Shown: positions 10,877-18,562 of the stretch, one piece after another
Layout: each line of letters opens with the position of its first letter
Position numbering within the stretch: position 1 is the first letter of the stretch
Assembly: GCA_030686995.1 (NCBI GenBank)
Contig: CM060681.1
Location: 162,899,333-162,963,332, forward strand
Length of the DNA stretch: 64,000 bases
Reading direction: 5' to 3'
From: Artemisia argyi
Lineage: Eukaryota > Streptophyta > Magnoliopsida > Asterales > Asteraceae
Position numbers and translations under genes: made by a program
Notes under the pieces: model-generated
Told to the model about the DNA's origin: nothing
What the model saw: only the letters and a program-made list of their open reading frames with translations
The model's database searches: none

Positions 10877-11314
10877 CTACTTTCCCTTACGTATAATCTC
10901 TGCCTTCTTGCTCTGTCCGATGTGCTCTTGTGAAGAAAGATCAGGTCCTGGAGCAGGAAGATCCAACACCTCATTTTGTGATGTTGGAAGAGATGGATCT
11001 CTCTTACTTGATCTTGGTTGGGATCTCTCTGGTGTGGAAGGAGGAAGAAAGGTTGGATCTTCATTTTCCTCCTCTGAAGAGTCTTCATCAGAGGTACAGA
11101 TGAAAGGAGAGACAAGCTCTCTCTCAACAGGAATGGGTACTTGGCTTGGTTCACCCTTCCTATGTGCATTCCATTGTCTTTCTTGTGCATCCCATCGTCT
11201 CTCCAGTTCTCTTTCATAGTCGGAATCATCAAGCTCCCATGGATATGGCGGTAAATCTTCTTCTGATGATGAAGAAGAGGAATTTTGATCTGAGGTTTCT
11301 GGGTTTGATGACAT
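10877..11314 (-). CDS. Antisense ORF of copia A, 145 aa, unknown function
   Basis: This ORF lies opposite to gag-pol, between pol and the large sense ORF. I do not recognise a domain. It starts MSSNPETSDQ, has a Ser/Glu-rich acidic stretch, then an Asp/Glu/Arg/Trp-rich segment (YERELERRWDAQERQW) likely to be helical, a Pro/Ser-rich middle and a basic end (KKAEIIRKGK) that could be a nuclear signal. The ATG is preceded by an A/C-rich stretch (accacaaaaacc) like a plant 5' leader. Additional antisense ORFs have been reported in some plant LTR lineages including SIRE, which supports a real gene; its role is unknown. Confidence 0.55.
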   Translation of the reverse strand: MSSNPETSDQNSSSSSSEEDLPPYPWELDDSDYERELERRWDAQERQWNAHRKGEPSQVPIPVERELVSPFICTSDEDSSEEENEDPTFLPPSTPERSQPRSSKRDPSLPTSQNEVLDLPAPGPDLSSQEHIGQSKKAEIIRKGK

Positions 11315-11760
11315 GGTTTTTGTGGTGAATTGGTTTTTAATTGGGAAATTAGGGTTTGAAAGATGATTTGGGGTAAATTGGTGACTGAGATGTGTTATTT
11401 GGGGTGATTAAATAAGTCAAGTTTAGGCGTTACGATAATTAATGCGAGTTGGGTGGCACAGTAAAATCAAGATATTCACCGAAGATATTTTTACATTTGC
11501 TTGGTTTCTGCTGATGTTGACCATTCCTCAGCAGATTTGACTTTCATTTCTGCTGAAGGGTAATTTTGAAATTGGAAGTTTTTGAATTACACGTCAGACT
11601 CGGTCAATAATTAGTTCCGATAATTTTGACCACGATTAGGGAACTTCCAAATATAACCCACTTTGCATATCTCTTCCTAAACAAAATTATTCGCTTATCA
11701 CACCACTTAAACACATTATTCTCTGTGAAATTCATAACCGTCTCACGCAAGTTCATTCAA
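11315..11760. promoter_or_regulatory. Candidate divergent promoter inside copia A
   Basis: The 446 bases between the leftward ORF (start 11314) and the rightward ORF (start 11761) are noncoding. TATA-like words face both ways: AAATATAAC near 11649 in front of the sense ORF, and the complement of ATTAAATAA near 11407-11415 in front of the antisense ORF. The sense leader (from about 11680) is A/C/T-rich and lacks upstream ATGs close to the start. The promoter call is inferred from layout only. Confidence 0.4.
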
Positions 11761-11800
11761 ATGGCACAACTTGAATTGAGAGGCGATCATAACAAGTATG
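11761..11800 (+). pseudogene. First 13 codons of the large extra ORF of copia A
   Basis: ATG at 11761 starts MAQLELRGDHNKY and the frame is cut by element B at 11801. When B and one GTATG copy are removed the frame runs without shift into 18568 (AILKKEKGHEEFDL). Confidence 0.8.
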
Positions 11801-13203
11801 TGATGAGGCGAAAAATGATCCATTTTTAGGGGGTCATTTAAGCCCGAATTCGAATTTATTTGATCAAATATTGCCCTAAATCGTTCCTTTTGTGATTTTA
11901 GGTACTTTGGGAGTGAAATCTGGAAAAGGAAGCAATTCGGACGTTTTTGGAGCATAAAAGTGAAGAAAACGCCAAAGTCTTAATTTTCCATGCTGGGAAC
12001 AGTAGGTGACGGCGTCAAGAGTAACTCCCTGACGGCGTCAAGAGCAAAATTCCATGACGATCCAGTACAGATTTGAAGGCGTCACAAAGGTAGGGCGTCA
12101 AGAGTTAAAGTCATGACGGCCTGGAAATGATTAAGTCTTGACGGCGTCAAATGTAGATCAAGGCAGTCCGAGAATAGTTTTGGCGGCGAGGTGACAGCGT
12201 CACAATGTTTGTCTTGACGCCGTCAAACCCCTTTTCCTATATATAGTTTTCTAATTTTCACATTAAAAAGAGAGAAGTTTTGGAGAAACCCTAGTACGAT
12301 TTTGGTGCGAATTTTACAGGTTTTTCAAGGGTTCCAACCCCTTGATACCTTGCATATGTAATTGAGATAAGTGTTCTTTTAATTCAATCAATATGTCTAT
12401 GTGTTGGTTGTCTATATCTTGTTCTTGTCTTAATTCCATCATGCTAGGCTAGATCTATCTTGTGTTTGCTTGGATCTAATGAAACCTAGATGTTAATTAT
12501 GTGTTGATTGCTTGTTTATTCTTGTCTTGGATGAATGATTTATATGTTAGGCTTAAGAAGACTGGCAGATCTCCAATTGGTAACATGCTTGAACGTCTTA
12601 AGAAACATGAACCGACGCGCACTAGGTCTTTATTGGTTGTATTTAATGCATGAGCCACTGTTTATAATCCCTAAAGTTGTGCTGGGCATGGTGTAGGAGG
12701 AGATAAGAGCTCATAGAATTGGGGAGTTAAGTGTGCCACCCCATGAATGGTATTAAGGAATACGATCCGTCATCCATGCAATTATAACAAGTAATTAACG
12801 TGTAAAAGATGTCTAGGGAGTAGTGAAATCTAAGTAAACACATTTTCTCCACTTATTGCTCACAACTTTAGTATAATTTAGCTATTTTCATTTCTTGTAT
12901 TTTATTTTGATTGCATCTTAGTATTGGGTTAGTTGATTAGCAACTAATTCCGCCCAAATCCTTCAAACCTGAGATTTTTAATTGCTTTTATAAAATATAA
13001 AAATACAAAAAGAATCTTCCCTCACCTTTTGAACTAGTATTTAGGTTTTCTAATCCTAGCGACACTATTCCTAAGCTGAACGATCAATCCCCCGGTACTT
13101 GTCACTATACTATACTACAACAATCAGGTACACTGCCTGGTAGGGGTTGTAAGCTTCTCAAGATCCCTTGAGAGGTAAAGCCTGGTGCGATTCCCATGTA
13201 TCA
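11801..13203 (+). repeat. 5' LTR of element B
   Basis: The 1,403-bp LTR has three parts: a divergent U3 with the TGACGGCGTCA array (12007-12225), a TATA box at 12239-12246, and a long transcribed part with well-conserved blocks at about 12546-12612 and 13080-13203. The final 120 bases include a tRNA-Asp-complementary run and a 7-bp hairpin. Confidence 0.93.
12007..12246 (+). promoter_or_regulatory. LTR promoter of B: TGACG palindrome array plus TATA box
   Basis: TGACGGCGTCA occurs at 12007, 12030 and about 12139, TGACAGCGTCA at about 12192 and TGACGCCGTCA at 12215-12225, with half-sites (TGACG or CGTCA) between them. TATATATAG at 12239-12246 follows directly. TGACG is the core recognised by plant TGA/as-1-type bZIP factors; binding here is inferred. 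Confidence 0.65.
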
Positions 13204-13209
13204 AGTTTT

Positions 13210-13227
13210 TGGCGCCGCTGCCCGGGG
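13210..13227 (+). other. Primer binding site of B (tRNA-Asp type)
   Basis: TGGCGCCGCTGCCCGGGG lies seven bases after the 5' LTR. Athila-type elements use a site complementary to the tRNA-Asp 3' end, and this differs from it by only a few bases. Equivalent sites are found in D (34553-34570, minus strand) and I (51926-51943). Confidence 0.85.
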
Positions 13228-13385
13228 AATAGTTATTGTCTAGGTTAGAATCTCTTTTTATTAGGTCTACTTGCTAGATTCCTTTCTAGTAAGATTTTAT
13301 TTTTATTTTTAGGTTTTCTTTAGTCTATCTTTTCTTTGTGTCTTTGTTTGTAAAAACCTTTCCATTGACTATTCCGTTAGCCATT

Positions 13386-14693
13386 ATGGAGAACGCGAAT
13401 CCACCAAGTCCGACACTAGAGTTTTACCAGAAAAAATATAATTACACTAGTTTGGATATAACAAGATGGAGGAATGAAATGAGGAGGACAGGATTTTATA
13501 TTGATTTTATTGAGTACCTTGAGAAAAGAGGCCAAGTGCATAATGCTTTTAAAGAATTCACCTTAGGAGCTCCATCAACCCCTCAAAATGCCTCACTTAG
13601 TGAAACCTATGCACCATATGAGCCTTCACCTAGGATAGTTTCGTATGAGCCACCTAGCTGCATGTCATGGTTAGGCCCTACCATAATACAGGATGAACAC
13701 ATAGGTGACCTTGATGTGATGGACGATGTAGCTGAACATGATCACATTGATCAAAAAGACCTAGGTTTTATGATCAATGATGATGAATCTCAAGAAACAC
13801 ATGATGAATCTTTTGGGCAATTTGTATATAGTAGTCATAATATTGAGGATGATCCTTATGATTCGGACATAGAAGTTGAGATGCCTAGAGAAGCACGTGA
13901 GATACTTAGGAAAATGTTAGGGTTAGATTATAATAAAACACATGTTGAGGATATAGGTGATCTTAACGCAAGGAATGGTGAAGTAAATAACATGAGCCCA
14001 CAAAGTACCCCACAAGCCCTACCATCATTTGAGGCACATACACCGCTCGTGACTTACCCGGAAGAAGTAGAAGAGACTATAGGAACCCCAATTGAGGTAG
14101 AACCCTTGGACCAAACACAACTAGAGGATATAGGTTTTAACACTTATAGTGATAACCTTTCTTTTAGTTCTAGGGAAGTTCCTAGTTTTGATGAACCGAA
14201 GCCTCAACCAAAGCCGTTACCTAATCTTCCATCTTTAGATGTGAATTTAGGAATTGAAATAGGTCCTGATCCACCCATCAAATCATATAGTTCGGCTAGT
14301 CTTAGGATAAAGGTAGTGGACTCTAAGCCTTGTAGAGAGGAAGCCAATATAGGAATGGAAAATGACCTTACATGCTTACATCACCCATTTATGATTGATC
14401 ACAAGAAACATTATGGGTTTAAACCGGGTTTATTAGGTCAAGATGGATCCCCAACTAGTAGTCTCTTGAAGTTGATAGAAAATGATCCCTTTCTAGGTGA
14501 AAATCTTAATCCACCCATTAACCCGATTGAATTTGGTAAGGTTATGATGATAGGAGCACACCCATTTGAGCATATAATTCATCCACCACTCTTACCTCAC
14601 GTGGCATATTTTCACCCTAAGGGTGTGTATCGCTACTTTCACCCGCACTTAACCCTAAGTGTAGGGAAAACCTCCCCTATTTTCGTTAAATAA
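13386..14693 (+). CDS. Single ORF of element B, degenerate gag-like, unknown function
   Basis: The frame is open from 13338, but I prefer ATG 13386 (MENANPP), as the same start context and residues occur in element I (52106). The protein of 435 residues has no zinc knuckle, protease, RT or integrase motif. It is acidic with many Asp/Glu/Pro/Ser residues. From about residue 210 it aligns closely with the ORF of I (QSTPQALPSFEAHTP, TYPEEVEET, IEVEPLDQ), ending in a shared block of His and Tyr residues (HVAYFHPKGVYRYFHPHL) and SVGKTSPI-VK. The ORF of I still has gag sequence in its N-terminal part, so this family is probably gag-derived. The frame is intact. Confidence 0.65.
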   Translation: MENANPPSPTLEFYQKKYNYTSLDITRWRNEMRRTGFYIDFIEYLEKRGQVHNAFKEFTLGAPSTPQNASLSETYAPYEPSPRIVSYEPPSCMSWLGPTIIQDEHIGDLDVMDDVAEHDHIDQKDLGFMINDDESQETHDESFGQFVYSSHNIEDDPYDSDIEVEMPREAREILRKMLGLDYNKTHVEDIGDLNARNGEVNNMSPQSTPQALPSFEAHTPLVTYPEEVEETIGTPIEVEPLDQTQLEDIGFNTYSDNLSFSSREVPSFDEPKPQPKPLPNLPSLDVNLGIEIGPDPPIKSYSSASLRIKVVDSKPCREEANIGMENDLTCLHHPFMIDHKKHYGFKPGLLGQDGSPTSSLLKLIENDPFLGENLNPPINPIEFGKVMMIGAHPFEHIIHPPLLPHVAYFHPKGVYRYFHPHLTLSVGKTSPIFVK

Positions 14694-17159
14694 GGGTAGA
14701 GTCAGGCTCGTGACTCGAACAAAAACAAGCGCTTCTTGGGAGGCAACCCATGTTTTGTTTGATTGTTTATTTTGTTTGTTTGTTATTTGCTTCCGTATGC
14801 ATGCTTAATTTTTATTGTTGGTAGATCATGTTTCTAAACTAAATAGTGGAAATACTTTACTTTGTTGTTTTGGCCTAGTTTTAACTCCACCTAAAAGTAT
14901 TTTTGCAAAAGATAAGTGTAAGGGGAAACCCCAAATATGTTTTTAAGAAACAAACCGATCATGATTCTCCACAATATTAAATGAACATGTATATTCGTAT
15001 TTGTTAGAGTCAAATGCTTGTATTGAGTCATAATGAAGTTTTGCAGGATTTTCCAGGAAGTAGGACCAAGTTTTTCCAGAAATTTTCCGGAAACATAACA
15101 TAAGGATTTCTGCAGGTCACTTCTGACGGCGTCACGAGTTTACTCTTGACGGCGTCAAGTGTAAAAATCTGGAAATTTTACCAGTTTTGTTTTTCTAACG
15201 GAGTCTTATGGTTTTTGTGAATTATTAAGTTTTATAATCTCCAGGAAATCTGCAAACTTCATTCCATAAGCATTATATCTTATCTTGTTTTCTAGGATTT
15301 AGTAACTTATATAGGATGCCGCCGATTTTACGCAAGGTTGTCTTGTCTATTTTATGAGGTTTTACAGGTTATGTATGACAAGAAGATGATTTATATTCTG
15401 GAAGGGAAGCTTTGATTGTTCATTTTCTTGGAGGAAGATTTAACCTGGCCACCTCATTATCCATACCGAGCGAATCAGGGGAGTATTTGATTTCATTCTC
15501 TTTACTTTTTCACTTTTACATTCTTTACTTGAACATTGGGGACAATGTTCATCTTAAGTGTAAGGGGAGGGTAAAAAGATGATACCTTACATATGCACTT
15601 TCGCTTGAGTTTGTTTTGTTTAATGGTAGATGTGTAATAAAACTATGAGAAATACTTGTTAGTGCAATTTTAGCGCCAAATTTAAAATTTTTTACAACAT
15701 TTAGGAGTGAAACTTTAGCCATAGCAAGCGTCTCATGGATAGGAGATTGTATGACTAGCACATAACCGTATATTCAGAAAAACTTTCCACCCAAATATGT
15801 GAGGTTCACCTTTAGATTTGATAGGAAAAGCATTTATTATTAGTGCTTATGAGTGTACCGGTAGCATTTAGATTCTAGAACTTGCGTTATTGATGCATCC
15901 CGAGACCGCTAGTGAGACTACATTCGTGTAGTAGGATTTACGACATGATAAGAGGCATTAGGATCACCCTTGTGTTAAACCCGTATTATAATTACTTGAC
16001 CATTCAAGTCATATTACTTGGCTAGTTAAGTCAACTAATTTTTCCCACACCCTTAGCGTTGTACTCATTTTTAGTACACGAAACCCCTAGTACACCCCTC
16101 CGAGCCTATCTTTTCGTTTCTAACTTTAAGCATTTTACTTAAAGGAAGAATTTGTTACACCCCACTTAAATGTACACCCAAAACGCCTTAGCCTTCCGTG
16201 TATGCGCTCATTTTTAGTGCATTATTGTTATTTGTTAAACCCTAAGTTAACTATCTAATTGATTACATAGTTGCTAAGTCGAGTCATATCCTTGTACATA
16301 TTGTTTTGGGACGATTGGGACTCATGGGTAAGTACTTATTTTATGGAGTAATGGGGAAGAACATCATTTATTACCCCCGTATGTGCGTTAATCTTAAAAG
16401 TGCTCCAAGTGTTTTGATTTTCTTAATTCGAGTCATTAGTTTAGTTAATTGTAAAGTATGTAAAGATTCAAGTGTAAGGGGAATTCTCATCCCCTATGAT
16501 GTATTATTTTGAATGGTAGGGTAAGAGTGTATGCAAAAAAAAAAAAAAAAAAAAAATCGAAAAAAAAATCGAAAAAAAAAGAGAAAAAAGGAAAAAGAGA
16601 AAAAAAAACATACGGGCTACCATCCCTTTTCATTCTATGTTCATTTTATGTTTTTGTTATTTTTCATTTATTAGCTTAAGTCGAGTCTAGTCTTGGCTTA
16701 GCAACGCCATATTGTACATGTAATTAACTAAGATTGTTAACTCGCCACCAGTAAAACTTCCTATATCCAACAAAACCGTGTATTTCATATCCCTACACCT
16801 AACGTTACAACCCTTTAAAAGACCTCTTTGATAGTTTATCCTAGGTGCTTACGCCATGTAGTGGAGGTTTGATCCTTTCCCAAGCCTATGGTAATCTATT
16901 TTGCTATGACAGGTAGTGAGAGATATCTTCCGTTTCCATATTGTAATTTACACTTTATTACACCCGAGAGATGTGAGTATCTAAACACTATTTGTGAGGT
17001 GCTTGTGTATAACCTCCGTGCTTGTCTATTGGTCTTTAGTGGAACGATTATTTGTTGTAATTACTTTTATATTAGTGTTAAATGACCCCTAACTTGTCTT
17101 TTGAGTAGAATAAAAGCGCATTTGCTTGAGGACAAGCAAATCTCAAGTTTAAGGGTATA
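14694..17159 (+). other. Conserved noncoding internal region of B
   Basis: No gene is supported in 2.47 kb. The same sequence, in the same order, occurs in C, D, G and I. It holds four AAGTGTAAGGGG-like motifs (14914, 15556, 16470, 17145), a pair of TGACGGCGTCA palindromes (15123, 15147), a perfect hairpin at 15531-15550, and an A-rich tract at 16535-16608. It ends at the polypurine-like motif before the 3' LTR. Confidence 0.7.
16535..16608 (+). repeat. A-rich simple repeat
   Basis: A run of about 22 A followed by further A-runs with TCG and GAG interruptions. In the other gypsy copies the same position holds poly(A), (TAA)n or (AT)n. Confidence 0.9.
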
Positions 17160-18562
17160 TGATGAGGCGAAAAATGATCCATTTTTAGGGGGTCATTTAA
17201 GCCCGAATTCGAATTTATTTGATCAAATATTGCCCTAAATCGTTCCTTTTGTGATTTTAGGTACTTTGGGAGTGAAATCTGGAAAAGGAAGCAATTCGGA
17301 CGTTTTTGGAGCATAAAAGTGAAGAAAACGCCAAAGTCTTAATTTTCCATGCTGGGAACAGTAGGTGACGGCGTCAAGAGTAACTCCCTGACGGCGTCAA
17401 GAGCAAAATTCCATGACGATCCAGTACAGATTTGAAGGCGTCACGAAGGTAGGGCGTCAAGAGTTAAAGTCATGACGGCCTGGAAATGATTAAGTCTTGA
17501 CGGCGTCAAATGTAGATCAAGGCAGTCCGAGAATAGTTTTGGCGGCGAGGTGACGGCGTCACAATGTTTGTCTTGACGCCGTCAGACCCCTTTTCCTATA
17601 TATAGTTTTCTAATTTTCACATTAAAAAGAGAGAAGTTTTGGAGAAACCCTAGTACGATTTTGGTGCGAATTTTACAGGTTTTTCAAGGGTTCCAACCCC
17701 TTGATACCTTGCATATGTAATTGAGATAAGTGTTCTTTTAATTCAATCAGTATGTCTATGTGTTGGTTGTCTATATCTTGTTCTTGTCTTAATTCCATCA
17801 TGCTAGGCTAGATCTATCTTGTGTTTGCTTGGATCTAATGAAACCTAGATGTTAATTATGTGTTGATTACTTGTTTATTCTTGTCCTGGATGAATGATTT
17901 ATATGTTAGGCTTAAGAAAACTGGCAGATCTCCAATTGGTAACATGCTTGAACGTCTTAAGAAACATGAACCGACGCGCACTAGGTCTTTATTGGTTGTA
18001 TTTAATGCATGAGCAACTGTTTACAATCCCTATAGTTGTGCTGGGCATGGTGTAGGAGGAGATAAGAGCTCATAGAATTGGGGAGTTAAGTGTGCCACCC
18101 CATGAATGGTATTAAGGAATACGATCCGTCATCCATGCAATTATAACAAGTAATTAACGTGTAAAAGATGTCTAGGGAGTAGTGAAATCTAAGTAAACAC
18201 ATTTTCTCCACTTATTGCTCACAACTTTAGTATAATTTAGCTATTTTCATTTCTTGTATTTTATTTTGATTGCATCTTAGTATTGGGTTAGTTGATTAGC
18301 AACTAATTCCGCCCAAATCCTTCAAACCCGAGATTTTTAATTGCTTTCATAAAATATAAAAATACAAAAAGAATCTTCCCTCACCTTTAGAACTAGTATT
18401 TAGGTTTTCTAATCCTAGCGACACTATTCCTAAGCTGAACGATCAATCCCCCGGTACTTGTCACTATACTATACTACAACGATCAGGTACACTGCCTGGT
18501 GGGGGTTGTAAGCTTCTCAAGATCCCTTCAGAGGTAAAGCCTGGTGCAATTCCCACGCATCA
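17160..18562 (+). repeat. 3' LTR of element B
   Basis: This 1,403-bp copy matches the 5' LTR with about twenty substitutions by eye and no net length change. It ends GCATCA and is followed by the target duplicate GTATG. The promoter array repeats at about 17366-17585. Confidence 0.93.

Larger units (their letters stand above)
11801..18562 (+). mobile_element. Element B: complete non-autonomous Athila-like gypsy, 6.76 kb
   Basis: LTRs of 1,403 bp at both ends start TGATGAGGCG and end ATCA/GCATCA, and differ at roughly twenty positions by eye. GTATG flanks both sides (11796-11800 and 18563-18567). A tRNA-Asp-type primer site follows the 5' LTR. The internal part holds one ORF of unknown domain and 2.5 kb of noncoding sequence; RT and integrase are absent. 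It must use enzymes of a related full element. Confidence 0.92.

Noticed and set aside
12007..12225. CRISPR-like array of short palindromes
   Set aside because: Spacing is irregular, spacers are not of constant size, and it lies in a plant LTR promoter.
13080..13125. tRNA-Asp gene
   Set aside because: Only the 5' end/D-arm part is similar, with an inserted ATAGT, and no full cloverleaf or T-arm is present.
16888..17085. Small frame with TGSERY-FPYC and TPERCEYLNTICEVLVY, seen in B, C, D and G
   Set aside because: The same region in I has an early in-frame stop and indels, and frames differ at their ends, so nucleotide conservation explains it.
17078..17314. 78-codon antisense frame at the LTR start, also near 11743 and 25382
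   Set aside because: It recurs because the LTR is repeated; it spans the LTR border and reads unlike a protein.
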